DNA of 64,000 nt, taken from contig NZ_KB899211.1 of assembly GCF_000378085.1 (NCBI RefSeq), positions 214,071 through 278,070 of the forward strand. Reading direction: 5' to 3'. Numbering within the stretch: position 1 is the first letter of the stretch; every line of letters starts with the position of its first letter. Origin of the DNA: Hoylesella loescheii DSM 19665 = JCM 12249 = ATCC 15930 (GTDB taxonomy: Bacteria > Bacteroidota > Bacteroidia > Bacteroidales > Bacteroidaceae). Below the pieces are notes generated by a model, which was given only the letters and a program-made list of their open reading frames with translations, was not told where the DNA came from and ran no database searches. Below, one piece after another: positions 44,862-55,204 of the stretch. The translations under genes were made by a program, and so were the position numbers.

Positions 44862-46844
44862 TTACTGCTTATAGTTACGTGTTTGAACCTTTATCGCTTC
44901 GTATTCCAGAGGCTCCTTAATGAGTTCGGGCTCGGTGGTATCGTTGCCTTGATACTTCCAGCAACCTACGTAGAAGAAGTTCTCGTCATCGCGTTTGGCT
45001 TCGCCTTCTTCCGTCTGGTATTCCTCGCGGAAGTGTCCGCCGCAGCTCTCGTTACGCGAAAGAGCGTCGTAAGCTTCAAGCTCGCCCATGATGATAAAGT
45101 CGCGCAAGTGAATAGCCTTGTCAAGTTCAACGTTCAATCCTTCTTTCGAACCAGGGATGAAGAGGTTGGTGTCGAACTCCTTACGCAGTTCTTTCAACTT
45201 CTTGATACCCTCGCGCAGACCCTCGGCCGTACGACCCATGCCCACGTGTTCCCATAGGATGTGACCCAATTCCTTGTGTATCGAGTCTACCGAGCGCTGA
45301 CCTTGAATGGCCATCAACCTGTCTATCTCGTCTTGCACACCCTTCTCTGCCTCCGCAAACTCGGGTAGGTCGGTAGAAAGACGTGGCCAAATAGCTTGGT
45401 CGGCCAAGTAGTTCTGGATGGTGTAAGGCAAAACAAAGTAACCATCGGCAAGACCTTGCATCAGTGCAGACGCACCCAAGCGGTTTGCTCCGTGGTCGGA
45501 GAAGTTGCATTCGCCGATAGCAAAGAGGCCTTGGATAGAGGTCATCAACTCGTAGTCTACCCAAATGCCACCCATGGTGTAGTGTATGGCGGGGTAAATC
45601 ATCATTGGGTTGTAATACTTCACACCGTTAATCTCGTTGGCCAACTCGCCTGGATTAACGTCGGTAATCTCTTCGTACATGTCGAAGAGGTTGCCATAAC
45701 GCTGCTGAATGGCTTCGAAACCAAGGCGTTCGATGCTCTCAGAGAAGTCGAGGAACACCGCAAGACCCGTGTTGTTAACACCAAATCCCTTGTCGCAACG
45801 TTCCTTAGCGGCACGCGAAGCCACGTCGCGGGGCACCAAGTTACCGAAGGCGGGATAGCGACGCTCCAAATAATAGTCGCGATCTTCTTCGGGAATGTCT
45901 GAGCCGCGTTTCTGTCCAGCCTGCAATGCCTTAGCGTCTTCAATCTTTTTGGGCACCCAGATGCGGCCGTCGTTACGTAGCGACTCCGACATCAACGTGA
46001 GTTTAGACTGCTTGTCACCGTGAACGGGAATACAAGTAGGGTGAATTTGCACGTAGGCAGGATTGGCGAAGTATGCGCCCTTGCGGTAGCACTGTATGGC
46101 GGCAGTGCAATTGCAGCCCATTGCGTTAGTAGAAAGGAAGTAGGCGTTGCCATATCCACCCGTGGCAATTACCACTGCGTTGGCCGAGAAGCGTTCTAGC
46201 TTACCGGTAACAAGGTTCTTGGCGATGATGCCACGTGCGCGATCGTCTACGATAACCACGTCTTCCATCTCGTAACGCGTGTAAAGCTTCACCTTTCCAG
46301 CCTGTACTTGGCAGCTCAGAGCCGAATATGCACCCAGCAAGAGTTGTTGGCCAGTTTGTCCTTTGGCGTAGAACGTACGGCTAACCTGAGCTCCACCAAA
46401 CGAACGGTTAGCTAACATACCGCCATATTCACGTGCGAAGGGTACGCCTTGCGCTACACACTGGTCGATAATGCTGTTACTAACCTCGGCCAAGCGGTAA
46501 ACGTTGGCCTCGCGAGCACGATAGTCGCCGCCTTTAACGGTGTCGTAGAAGAGGCGATACACCGAGTCGCCGTCGTTTTGATAGTTCTTGGCGGCGTTTA
46601 TACCACCTTGAGCGGCGATGGAGTGTGCCCTACGGGGTGAGTCTTGTATGCAGAAGTTCAGTACATTGAAGCCCATTTCGCCCAGCGAAGCGGCTGCACT
46701 GGCTCCGGCAAGACCAGTTCCCACCACGATAACATCGAGTTTGAGTTTGTTCTTGGGGTTAACCAGTCGCTGATGAGCCTTATAGTTGGTCCATTTTTCA
46801 GCTACGGGTCCTTCGGGAATTCTCGAATCTATTTTAATAGCCAT
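44862..46844 (-). CDS. frdA: Succinate dehydrogenase/fumarate reductase flavoprotein subunit
   Basis: 660 aa from ATG 46844. The longer frame from 46892 would overlap frdC and adds 16 unlikely residues. The FAD-binding [17 protein letters not shown] is near the N-terminus, followed by the covalent FAD histidine in [14 protein letters not shown]. The substrate site includes HPTCIP and a conserved arginine-rich stretch. It reduces fumarate (or oxidises succinate) on the cytoplasmic face. Second gene of frdCAB, 29 nt after frdC. Confidence 0.96.
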   Translation of the reverse strand: MAIKIDSRIPEGPVAEKWTNYKAHQRLVNPKNKLKLDVIVVGTGLAGASAAASLGEMGFNVLNFCIQDSPRRAHSIAAQGGINAAKNYQNDGDSVYRLFYDTVKGGDYRAREANVYRLAEVSNSIIDQCVAQGVPFAREYGGMLANRSFGGAQVSRTFYAKGQTGQQLLLGAYSALSCQVQAGKVKLYTRYEMEDVVIVDDRARGIIAKNLVTGKLERFSANAVVIATGGYGNAYFLSTNAMGCNCTAAIQCYRKGAYFANPAYVQIHPTCIPVHGDKQSKLTLMSESLRNDGRIWVPKKIEDAKALQAGQKRGSDIPEEDRDYYLERRYPAFGNLVPRDVASRAAKERCDKGFGVNNTGLAVFLDFSESIERLGFEAIQQRYGNLFDMYEEITDVNPGELANEINGVKYYNPMMIYPAIHYTMGGIWVDYELMTSIQGLFAIGECNFSDHGANRLGASALMQGLADGYFVLPYTIQNYLADQAIWPRLSTDLPEFAEAEKGVQDEIDRLMAIQGQRSVDSIHKELGHILWEHVGMGRTAEGLREGIKKLKELRKEFDTNLFIPGSKEGLNVELDKAIHLRDFIIMGELEAYDALSRNESCGGHFREEYQTEEGEAKRDDENFFYVGCWKYQGNDTTEPELIKEPLEYEAIKVQTRNYKQ

Positions 46845-46873
46845 AATCTTTATCTTTTTATTCGTATTATGAT

Positions 46874-47563
46874 TTAAGCGCAGCAAGCGCACAAGCTAGG
46901 CGCGCAACCGAAAGCGAAGGCCAACACTACGATGAGGAAGCCCAGCATGAGCAATGTGGTGTAAGCCAAGCCGATGACTTTCCAACGGTTGAACCACACC
47001 TTGCCGCTAACGCCGAGACTCTGCATGGCACTCCAAAAACCGTGTGAAAGGTGGAACCAAATGGCCACAAGCCACACAATGTAGAGAACTACATAAACGG
47101 GATTAGAGAATGTTTCCTTGATGTAAGCAAACCCGTCGGCGGGATGGAACTGCATATGCACTCCCATAATTTCAGCGAACATCATGTTGTACCAGAAGTT
47201 GTAGAGGTGCAACACCAAGCCTAGGGCGATGATAATACCCAGAACAAGCATGTTTTGCGATGCCCACTCCACCTTCTCGTGCCTGCTGGTAACGGCGTAA
47301 CGCTCGTTTCCGCGTGCCCTGCGGTTTTGTGCCGTGAGGATGAAGGCATACACGATGTGCGCCACAGTTAAGGCTCCGAGGCCCATTGTGGCAACTACGG
47401 CATACCAGTTGGCACCCAAAAACTCGCAGATCATGTTGTATGCCTCGCCCGAGAACAGCGCAACGATGTTCATAGACATGTGAAATGTCAAGAACAGAAC
47501 GAGCGCCACGCCGGTTACAGACATGACAACCTTTCTACCGATAGAAGAATTGATTAACCACAT
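46874..47563 (-). CDS. frdC: Succinate dehydrogenase/fumarate reductase cytochrome b subunit
   Basis: 229 aa with five transmembrane helices and conserved histidines (for example His28 in TFHMSMN, HLYNFW and WFHLSHGFW) that should ligate two b-type hemes. It anchors the complex and reacts with menaquinone. First gene of the operon. The C-terminus [10 protein letters not shown] has four cysteines in ten residues, which is unusual for this subunit and of unknown meaning. Confidence 0.94.
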   Translation of the reverse strand: MWLINSSIGRKVVMSVTGVALVLFLTFHMSMNIVALFSGEAYNMICEFLGANWYAVVATMGLGALTVAHIVYAFILTAQNRRARGNERYAVTSRHEKVEWASQNMLVLGIIIALGLVLHLYNFWYNMMFAEIMGVHMQFHPADGFAYIKETFSNPVYVVLYIVWLVAIWFHLSHGFWSAMQSLGVSGKVWFNRWKVIGLAYTTLLMLGFLIVVLAFAFGCAPSLCACCA

Positions 47564-48400
47564 AAATGATTGAATTTAATTATTTAATTATGTTTGTATT
47601 ATTTTCCTGTTATCTATCGCGTTTGTTCTAGCCGAGCCTGGGCAGTCCTCTTATGCCAAAGGGTCGTCTTCTTGTGTTGCGCTTAGTGGCTATTTGGCAT
47701 TGCCTAGCACCCTCTTTATTCGTCTTAAAACAATGGCACGTTGTATCTTCCCCAAGAGCCAACGTGGGTTTCGCGTGGGCTTAATTTTCTAGTTCCACCG
47801 AAGGAACTTCTTCAAACCTCTGCAATAAACCAACTTATTTTGGATTGGCAATACCTTGATTTAGGTATGCACTATGTGTAACACGATGCAAAAATACTAT
47901 ATTTTGATGAGTATTCAAAGTATTTTTGACGCTTTATTACACCATTTCGCACTATCAATACTTACACCATATACCGCACGAACATTGACAAATGGCAAGC
48001 AAAACCCAACAACGACGGCAGGAAGTCAGCCTTATTGTCCGAAAAGCTTTCTCCTTGATGCCGTAAAAAGCCTTTTACTAGCCGTATGTAAACGCCACAT
48101 CGTGAAACGCTATGCAACGAATAACTTTTAGAAAAGCGAATTGTTGCCTAAAAGTCGCTTTTAGAATAGTTGTTTTTCGCATATCATTCGCTTTTGCAAA
48201 AGCAACTTTGCATATTCCCAACACACGCTAAACGCGAACAAAGTATCACCTTATGAAAAAGCTGCCAACAGCCTACAAGCGTGCGTCATTGAACCGAAAA
48301 CCATCATCTCGACTTCTTAACTTGCCAACACATCAACTTAAACTCATCTACTTTGTTACATTTTCTCCCCCGACCGCTTTGTTGTCTCATGAATAATCAA
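47564..48400. other. Divergent spacer with the frdCAB promoter
   Basis: It contains the frdC promoter (47889-47919, minus) and the promoter of the S41 protease (48378-48408). The plus ORF at 47874-48131 lacks any recognisable feature. There is no 96-bp element here. Confidence 0.5.
47889..47919 (-). promoter_or_regulatory. Promoter of frdCAB
   Basis: On the minus strand, -7 TATTTTTG (47896 to 47889) and -33 TTTG (47919 to 47916) are 19 nt apart. The leader would be about 320 nt, which is long. Confidence 0.5.
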
Positions 48401-48408
48401 TATATTTG
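48378..48408 (+). promoter_or_regulatory. Promoter of the Tricorn-like protease gene
   Basis: -33 TTTG at 48378-48381 and -7 TATATTTG at 48401-48408, 19 nt apart. Start near 48415, about 117 nt before ATG 48532. Confidence 0.65.
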
Positions 48409-48531
48409 CAGCCATATATTATAAAGGAAACCCTCTTGTGCGTGCAGCATAACGAAGTGGTGCGAACGCCCTCTGCCTCGCCATTCACTATCCGAACAGT
48501 CACATTTAATATAAAGACATTCCATTTATTG

Positions 48532-51500
48532 ATGATGAAAACTACCCTCACTATCGTGGCCCTTGCCTTAGCTACATCGGTATCGGCCCAAGAAAACCCT
48601 TTGTGGATGCGCCATTGTGCCATTTCGCCAGATGGTTCCACTGTGGCTTTCACCTATAAAGGTGACATTTATTCAGTGCCTACAACGGGTGGAACGGCAC
48701 GCCAACTTACAACTAATGCCGCCCACGACACACATCCCGTATGGAGTCCCGACAGCAAACAGCTGGCATTTTGCTCCAATAGGGAGGGCAGCATGGATAT
48801 TTACGTGATGCAACGCGAAGGTGGCACGCCCCGAAGAATTACCACCAACAGCGGCAACGAAACGCCCATCGCCTTCAAAGACAACAATACCGTGCTCTAC
48901 ACCACCAGCATCATGCCCACGGCACAAAGCATTATCTTTGCCAACAGAATGCTTCCGCAGGTGTATGAGGTGGGTACGAATGGTAGCCGACCCCACCTTT
49001 TCTCGGCCCTTCCCATGATGGATATCAGCATTAGGCCCAACGGCGACCTGCTGTATCACGACCAAAAGGGCTACGAAGACCCCTGGCGTAAGCACCATCG
49101 CTCACCCATTACGCGCGATATTTGGCTTCGCCGTGCTGGCAAATACACCAAGCTTACCAATTTTAACGGTGAAGATCGCACACCCGTTTGGGCTGCTCAG
49201 GGCGACACCTTTTATTATCTGAGCGAAGAAGACGGAACCTTTAACGTGTATATGCGCAATATCGACGGTACTGGAAAACAGCAGCTAACCCGCCATACCA
49301 CCAATCCCGTGCGCTTTCTCACGGCTGCTACCGACGGCACACTGTGCTATGGCTACGATGGCGAGATATATACGCTGAAGCAGGGCTCACAACCGCAGAA
49401 GCTGAAAGTGAGCATCGTGACAGACAAAATAGACAAAGACCTTGACCGCCAGACGCTGTTCACGGGTGCAACCGAGATCTCGCTCTCGCCCGACGGCAAA
49501 GAACTGGCTTTCGTTCTGCACGGCGACGTGTATGTAACGTCTATCGACTATCGCACCACCAAACAGATAACCGACACGCCCGAACAAGAACGCGAGATAC
49601 AATTTGCACCCGACGGGCGCAGCATCGTTTATGCATCAGAACGCGGCGGACTGTGGCAAATCTATCGCACAAAGCTGAAACTAGACAAGGAAAAGAGCTT
49701 CGCATACGCCACTCAGCTTGAAGAAGAACAGCTGGTAAAGAGCGACCGCACCTCGCAACAGCCGCGTTTCAGTCCCGACGGCAAGAGCATCGCCTTCTTC
49801 GAAGACCGTTCTACGCTACGTGTGCTCGACATTAAGAGCAAGGCCGTTCGTACCGTGATGGACGGAAAGTATGTTTACTCGTATGCCGATGGCGATATTG
49901 GCTTCGCATGGAGTCCCGATAGTCGTTGGTTGCTTTCGTCGTATATCGGCGTTGGAGGCTGGAATAGTCCCGATATTGCTTTGGTAAAGGCCGATGGAAA
50001 GGGCGAAATTCACAACCTTACGCAAAGCGGATACAGCGACGCAGGTGGACGTTGGGTGCTTGGCGGTAAGGCCATGCTCTTCGTTAGCGACCGTGCTGGC
50101 TATCGCAGTCATGGCTCGTGGGGTGCCGAACGTGATGTTTACATCATGTTCTTCGACCTCGACGCTTACGAAAAGTTTAGGCGAGACAAGGAAGAACGCG
50201 AACTGGCCAAGAACGAGAACCAAGAAAAACAAGACAACAAGAAAGATAAGGAAGAAGACAAGCTAAAGCTTGGCTCTTCTAAAAAGGATAAAAAAGATGA
50301 GGTGAAAGCCTTAGAGTTCGACCTCGAGAACTGTCGCGACCGCGTTATTCGCCTTACCGACCACTCTTCGCACCTAGGCGACTATGTGCTAAGTAATGGT
50401 GGCGATACGCTGTATTACCAAGCCGCATTCGAAGACGGATACGACCTTTGGAAACGCGAGATAACCGAAAACAAGACGTCTATCGTGATGAAGAACGTGG
50501 GTGGAGGTGAATTCGTACCCGATAAGAACTTCCGCAACCTGTTCCTCTGCACCTACAATGCCATCAAGAAGATAGACTTGGGCAGCAACACAAGCAAGAA
50601 CATCGAGTTCGAGGCACGTTTCAACCTCAAGCCTTATGCCGAAAGGCAATACATGTTCAACCATGTTTGGCAACAAGTGAAGGATAAGTTCTACGTGCCA
50701 ACCCTGCACGGAGTGGACTGGGCCAACTATCGCAAGGTGTACGAAAAGTTCCTTCCCCACATCAACAACAACTTCGACTTCAGCGAAATGCTAAGCGAAA
50801 TGTTGGGCGAACTGAACGCCTCGCACACTGGCGCACGCTATTGGGGCACTGCTCCGAAACTACAAACGGCAGAATTGGGCCTCTTCTTCGATCCCGAATA
50901 TAAGGGCGACGGCCTCCGTGTGCAAGAAGTGATCAAGCGCGGACCATTTGCCGTGCGCAACACAAAGGTTACGCCGGGCTGCATCATCGAGAAGATTGAT
51001 GGCGATAGCCTTCTACAGGGCAAAGACTATTTCCACTTGCTCGATGGTAAAGTGGGTAAACCCGTGCGCGTATCGGTGTTCAACCCCAAGGGAAAGAAAC
51101 GTTTCGACGTGGTGATACGTCCCATTTCGGCCGGCGAACAGCAAGAGTTGCTATACAAACGCTGGGTAGACCGCAATCGCCACCTTGTAGATAGCCTCTC
51201 GGGAGGTCGTTTGGCATACGTACACGTTAAGGCAATGAACAGCCAAAGCTTCCGTCAAGTGTACCTCGACTTGCTTAGCGACACCAACCGACGCAGAGAT
51301 GCCGTCATCGTAGACGAGCGCCACAATGGTGGAGGATGGCTACACGACGACCTTTGCACCTTGCTTAGCGGTAAGGAATATCAACAATTTGTGCCCAACG
51401 GACGCTATGTGGGCAGCGACCCCTTTAACAAATGGACCAAGCCCTCGTGTGTAATGGTGTGCGAAGACGATTACAGCAACGGCCACGGCTTCCCTTGGGT

Positions 51501-51765
51501 ATATAAAGAGTTGGGTATTGGTAAGCTTATTGGTACCCCCGTGGCTGGCACTATGACTGCCGTTTGGTGGGAAAACCTGCTCGATCCCTCCATCGTATTT
51601 GGCATTCCGCAAGTGGGATGTCGTGATATGCGTGGCAATTACGGCGAAAACACCCAGCTCGATCCCGATATTGAAGTGTATAACACACCCGAAGATTATC
51701 TCAACGGATACGACCGACAATTGGTTAGAGCCGTAGAAGAGATGATGAAGGTGGTGAAGAAGTAA
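48532..51765 (+). CDS. Secreted Tricorn-like S41 serine protease
   Basis: 1077 aa from ATG 48532. The frame upstream to 48406 begins inside the promoter. The signal peptide ends near SVSAQ. Two beta-propeller regions with PD40-type repeats (SPDGSTVAF, SPDGKELAF, APDGRSIVY) fill about residues 20-520. A Lys/Glu/Asp-rich linker follows at about 555-600, then a second propeller segment, a PDZ domain (about 800-860) and the S41 core. The likely nucleophile is Ser982 in DDYSNGHGFPW, within the tricorn-type fold. Propellers and PDZ feed peptides to the active site. The protein is expected in the periplasm or on the surface. Single gene. Confidence 0.92.
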   Translation: MMKTTLTIVALALATSVSAQENPLWMRHCAISPDGSTVAFTYKGDIYSVPTTGGTARQLTTNAAHDTHPVWSPDSKQLAFCSNREGSMDIYVMQREGGTPRRITTNSGNETPIAFKDNNTVLYTTSIMPTAQSIIFANRMLPQVYEVGTNGSRPHLFSALPMMDISIRPNGDLLYHDQKGYEDPWRKHHRSPITRDIWLRRAGKYTKLTNFNGEDRTPVWAAQGDTFYYLSEEDGTFNVYMRNIDGTGKQQLTRHTTNPVRFLTAATDGTLCYGYDGEIYTLKQGSQPQKLKVSIVTDKIDKDLDRQTLFTGATEISLSPDGKELAFVLHGDVYVTSIDYRTTKQITDTPEQEREIQFAPDGRSIVYASERGGLWQIYRTKLKLDKEKSFAYATQLEEEQLVKSDRTSQQPRFSPDGKSIAFFEDRSTLRVLDIKSKAVRTVMDGKYVYSYADGDIGFAWSPDSRWLLSSYIGVGGWNSPDIALVKADGKGEIHNLTQSGYSDAGGRWVLGGKAMLFVSDRAGYRSHGSWGAERDVYIMFFDLDAYEKFRRDKEERELAKNENQEKQDNKKDKEEDKLKLGSSKKDKKDEVKALEFDLENCRDRVIRLTDHSSHLGDYVLSNGGDTLYYQAAFEDGYDLWKREITENKTSIVMKNVGGGEFVPDKNFRNLFLCTYNAIKKIDLGSNTSKNIEFEARFNLKPYAERQYMFNHVWQQVKDKFYVPTLHGVDWANYRKVYEKFLPHINNNFDFSEMLSEMLGELNASHTGARYWGTAPKLQTAELGLFFDPEYKGDGLRVQEVIKRGPFAVRNTKVTPGCIIEKIDGDSLLQGKDYFHLLDGKVGKPVRVSVFNPKGKKRFDVVIRPISAGEQQELLYKRWVDRNRHLVDSLSGGRLAYVHVKAMNSQSFRQVYLDLLSDTNRRRDAVIVDERHNGGGWLHDDLCTLLSGKEYQQFVPNGRYVGSDPFNKWTKPSCVMVCEDDYSNGHGFPWVYKELGIGKLIGTPVAGTMTAVWWENLLDPSIVFGIPQVGCRDMRGNYGENTQLDPDIEVYNTPEDYLNGYDRQLVRAVEEMMKVVKK

Positions 51766-51775
51766 GCGCTGCTTT

Positions 51776-52018
51776 AGGAGTAAAGAAGTAAAGGAGTAAG
51801 GAGTAAGTAGTGGGGGAATAAGTAGTTAAGAGTAAAAGGAGGTAAGCCAAATGGCTTTGAACAGCGAGGCAAACGCCTTAATTAGCTGCTTATTCTTCAA
51901 CTGCTCAACTTCTCACCTGTTGTTACTTATCCCTTACTCCTTACTCCCTACCATTTACTTCTTCACTCTCTCACACTACTTACTCCTTACTCCTTTACTT
52001 CTTAACTCCTCGAAAGAA
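51776..52018. repeat. Low-complexity inverted repeat (AGTAAAG words)
   Basis: The left part (51776-51848) repeats words such as GGAGTAAAGAAGTAAAGG. The right part (51907-52012) repeats the complement, CTTACTCCTTTACTTC. The transcript could fold into a long imperfect hairpin between the protease and the WYL regulator. It is non-coding. Confidence 0.65.
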
Positions 52019-52924
52019 ATGAACAACCTTAGACGCGAACTTGAGCTACTGCTGTTATTAACCGAAAACCGCGACTATACCGTGCAATTACTGGCCGATA
52101 GGTTAGACATAACCCGTCGGCAATTGTATTACGACCTTGAAAATCTACGCGCATGCGGGTTCAAACTCGTTAAGACAAACACGCGTTATCGGCTCGATCG
52201 CCACTCGTCTTTCTTCAAACGCCTGCACGAGAACATCGCCCTCACCGAAGAAGAAGCCATGTTTGTTTATCGGCTGCTCGACCGATTGCCCCACACCGAC
52301 TATCTTTCGAAGAACATACAGTCGAAGTTGGAGCGTTTTTTCAACCTCGAATTGCTCACCGATGTAGGACAACGCCGACAGGCAGAGAGTAATGCTGCCG
52401 TGCTGCGCGAGGCTATCGAGTTGCGTCGCGTGGTAATACTCAAAAACTATTCGTCGCCCCATAGTCACACCGTTAGCGACCGAATGGTGGAGCCTTTCCT
52501 GTTTCTCAATGCCGAAATGGATATCCGTTGCTTCGAAATAAACAGTCATACCAACAAGACTTTCAAGACATCGCGTGCCGCATCGGTAGAGATGACCGAC
52601 GTGGAATGGCTCAACGAAAAGAGCCACAAAGCCATTTTCACCGACATTTTTATGTTTAGCGGTGAAGATCGTTTGCCCGTTAAGCTGAAATTGGGTCGCC
52701 TTTCGCACAGCATTCTCTTAGAAGAGTACCCCATGGCAGAGGCCTACATCACCCCAGCCGACGATCCCGACCATTGGATTTTCTCTTCCGACGTGGCTAG
52801 CTACCTAGGCATTGGCCGCTTCGTGCTTGGCCTTTACCACGACATCGAGGTGCTGGGCAATCCCGATTTCGTAGCCTATATATATAATAAGGTGAAGGGC
52901 ATGGTAGAGAAAGTCGGTCAGTAA
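52019..52924 (+). CDS. HTH/WYL-domain transcriptional regulator
   Basis: 301 aa from ATG 52019. The longer frame reads through the low-complexity repeat. An N-terminal HTH (TVQLLADRLDITRRQLYYDL, about residues 22-41) is followed by the WYL-type domain in the middle (REAIELRRVVILKNYSS through MVEPFLFLNAE) and a C-terminal extension. WYL proteins sense nucleotide or other small ligands and regulate transcription. Such regulators are often linked to defence genes, but the nearest neighbours here are a protease and Hsp20. Target unknown. Confidence 0.88.
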   Translation: MNNLRRELELLLLLTENRDYTVQLLADRLDITRRQLYYDLENLRACGFKLVKTNTRYRLDRHSSFFKRLHENIALTEEEAMFVYRLLDRLPHTDYLSKNIQSKLERFFNLELLTDVGQRRQAESNAAVLREAIELRRVVILKNYSSPHSHTVSDRMVEPFLFLNAEMDIRCFEINSHTNKTFKTSRAASVEMTDVEWLNEKSHKAIFTDIFMFSGEDRLPVKLKLGRLSHSILLEEYPMAEAYITPADDPDHWIFSSDVASYLGIGRFVLGLYHDIEVLGNPDFVAYIYNKVKGMVEKVGQ

Positions 52925-53233
52925 GCGTCGCACAACCTCCCGCACACATCCTGTTTTCTTCTCCTTCGCGCCGTGTCCGTCATGTTGCAGTCGTGCGCAT
53001 AGTAGCCATTCGTGAACCGTTTACATGATATAGATAAATTACAAACAGATGCGCCAGCGTGTCCATAGCAGCTCTTTGGAAGCTGTTTACATGGGGCTGC
53101 ATCTCCATTAGCCTATCGTTGCCATGCCCATCCTTTTCTTTTAATGGGCATTTGTGGGCCCCATGTATCCCATTTCATCGCCAAACGAAAGGGCCTGAAT
53201 TAGCCTTTGTACAGAGCCTTTTATTCTCCCGCC

Positions 53234-53329
53234 TTGTTCCATCTTAGTTGGAACAGTATTCCATGTCATCCGGAACCTTGTTCCAACTCATCTGGAACAA
53301 GGTTCCAACTAAGATGGAACAGCAGTACC
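53234..53329 (+). repeat. 96-bp four-dyad element, copy E
   Basis: The half unit TTGTTCCATCTTAGT (53234-53248) is followed by units at 53249, 53271, 53293 and 53315 at 22-bp steps (the second begins CGGAAC). This is the best preserved copy: four TTCCA-N7-TGGAA dyads with only one base changed in the arms. It lies between convergent genes. Confidence 0.87.
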
Positions 53330-53664
53330 AATGAACTGTAACGCGTCGATAGGTATTAAAGCAGTGCTTTATCCCTTAACTTTCGGTTCCCAAGAACTCA
53401 TCTTCAATATGCCATCATTTCGTTTGGGCGGATGATAAAGATTAGAAAGTGTATGCATGTTTGGGATAAGATGGTGTATAACCTAAGCGCGATTAGATAC
53501 GCGAGTTTGAGATAAGACACAACTGCCACCCTGTAATTAGCACAATGTGCCTCATTTGTAGGCAGATTGTTATAAGCTGTTTGATAATTTCGAATTGGCG
53601 TAATAAAGCTGCCCTAACCGCAAAAGAGAACGTTAAATAAGGGTGGGCAACTGGGAGAAACGGG

Positions 53665-53699
53665 CATAAAAAAGTCCGGCGACATCGCTGCCACCGGAC
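53665..53699 (-). terminator. Rho-independent terminator downstream of hsp20
   Basis: On the minus strand, a GTCCGG/CCGGAC stem (53674-53699), extended by G-U pairs, is followed by six or more T. It lies about 215 nt after the hsp20 stop. Confidence 0.7.
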
Positions 53700-53914
53700 C
53701 TGCGGAAAACTAATTCTACCAAATAAAAACTAAATATCAATCAAACTAAACATTACAAGTGTTCTATTTATAGTTGGCAAACCAACGAGTTAGCGAGTAA
53801 ACCAGAGCTGTTTTCTGTTGGTAAGCTAACCACTTGGCGAGATGTCAAGTTGGTATGCTTGTTTACACATTAACCGTTGGTTCAACTAAAACGTTCTGTG
53901 TTATGGCCACACAG

Positions 53915-54346
53915 TTAGTCAATCTGTATCGAACGGAACAGTTTTTGTTCCTCTTTCTGCACCTTGGGCAAGTCTACCGTTAGCACGCCGTCGTTAACAC
54001 GGGCGGCAATAGCTTCGCGGTTCACGTCTTCGGGCAAGAGCAACGTCTGCTCGTATTTCGAGTAACTGAACTCGCGACGCAAGTAGTGCGTCTTTTCGTT
54101 CTCTTCGGCCGACTCGCGCTTTTGCTCCATCTTGATGGATAGATTGCCGTCTTCGTTCACGTTCACGCTGAAATCATCCTTCTTCAAGCCAGGAGCGGCA
54201 AGTTCAACGGTATATTGTTTGTCGTTCTCCAATACGTTGATGGCGGGAGCCGTAGCGTTAGTGCGTGGCATAAGGTTGCTGTTCAAAAAGTCGTCGAATA
54301 CTTCGGGCAACCACGAATTTCTTCTCATTACTGGTAACATAATCAT
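53915..54346 (-). CDS. Small heat-shock protein Hsp20 (alpha-crystallin family)
   Basis: 143 aa. The alpha-crystallin domain (about residues 38-135) includes YTVELAAPGLKKDDFSVNV and the conserved end VNDGVLTVDLPK, followed by a short C-terminal IxI-like tail (RSIQID). It is an ATP-independent holdase that binds unfolding proteins under heat or other stress. Met3 or Met7 are alternative starts. Single gene with a terminator downstream. No sigma-32 or CIRCE-type site is seen upstream. Confidence 0.95.
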   Translation of the reverse strand: MIMLPVMRRNSWLPEVFDDFLNSNLMPRTNATAPAINVLENDKQYTVELAAPGLKKDDFSVNVNEDGNLSIKMEQKRESAEENEKTHYLRREFSYSKYEQTLLLPEDVNREAIAARVNDGVLTVDLPKVQKEEQKLFRSIQID

Positions 54347-54884
54347 ATCTCCTATATTTATAAAGTTGTTTCTGTTTGTTGTTTTATTGTTTTGCCTCGG
54401 CTTTCACCTTGGCGTTCACTTATCAATACACAACTTCCGTACCAGTGAAAAATGAGCGACAAAATGGCATGAATATATGACAAAATGACAAAAAGAGACA
54501 TTAAGAAGTCTTTCTAAGGGGTTAAATGGTTATTAGGTAAACAATTTAAGCCGCCTGCTTTTCAGCTTCTTTTCTTCGCTCAACTTGGCTTGCCGCTCGC
54601 GAACCCTAAAGCCGCTCGCGCCATGCTATCATCTGGAGGAGGGTAGAAGGTTTTCCTTTCTACTTCTTTAACATTTTCTTGCGAACCTCTAAGTTTGTCA
54701 ACTAAATTCTCTACACACGCACCTGAAATCAAAAATAATGTGTATCTTTGTCCACGATAACTAAAATACGGCTTTACATACAGCCACTGCCGGGAGGCAA
54801 TAATGGGCCCATCACACGCCAAGAAACCACGCCCAAACAATCAATAAGCAGCATAATGCATACATCTTAATATATATACGAGAA
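54347..54884. other. 540-bp divergent spacer
   Basis: No gene is supported. A candidate -7 box TATCTTTG is present at 54743-54750 on the plus strand. No clear -33 TTG is found. The minus ORF at 54580-54840 has no recognised feature. Confidence 0.4.
54743..54750 (+). promoter_or_regulatory. Candidate -7 element of the YbjQ-family gene
   Basis: TATCTTTG matches TAnnTTTG. The start would be near 54757, leaving a 128-nt leader. No good -33 TTG was found. Confidence 0.35.
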
Positions 54885-55202
54885 ATGTTAATTAGCACAA
54901 CTCCCACTATCGAAGGACGTCCCATACAAGCGTATAAGGGCGTAGTGACTGGCGAAACCATCATCGGTGCCAACTTATTTAAAGACTTCATGGCCGGAAT
55001 ACGCGATATTATCGGCGGAAGAAGTGGCTCTTACGAGAAAGTTTTGCGTGAAGCCAAAGACACCTCGCTGGCCGAAATGCAACAACGAGCCGAACAAATG
55101 GGCGCCAACGCCATTGTTGGTGTAGACATAGACTACGAAACCATTGGCCAAAACGGCTCCATGCTGATGGTAGCCGTTAGTGGAACGGCCGTGGTTATCT
55201 AG
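54885..55202 (+). CDS. YbjQ/UPF0145-family protein
   Basis: 105 aa, full family length. The pattern [20 protein letters not shown] followed by ARGSYEKVL-like [12 protein letters not shown] and [13 protein letters not shown] is characteristic of this small pentameric-fold family, once called heavy-metal binding without firm evidence. Function is unknown. Single gene between Hsp20 and susCD locus 3. It may be read through into the susC leader. Confidence 0.92.
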   Translation: MLISTTPTIEGRPIQAYKGVVTGETIIGANLFKDFMAGIRDIIGGRSGSYEKVLREAKDTSLAEMQQRAEQMGANAIVGVDIDYETIGQNGSMLMVAVSGTAVVI

Positions 55203-55204
55203 AT

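Larger units (their letters stand above)
52925..53914. other. Convergent 990-bp spacer with 96-bp element copy E and MITE-like remnants
   Basis: No gene is supported. It contains the 96-bp element copy E, GGGATAAG- and GAGATAAG-type words at 53470-53550 that resemble the MITE-like elements near 5.4-6.0 kb (also TTAGCACAA), and the Hsp20 terminator at 53665-53699. Confidence 0.5.

Noticed and set aside
35034-53329. Idea that the 35-kb repeat is a diverged 96-bp element
   Set aside because: The best alignment (sharing GCATTC) matches only about half the positions and was chosen after looking, and the TGGAA arm is absent. Kept as separate families.
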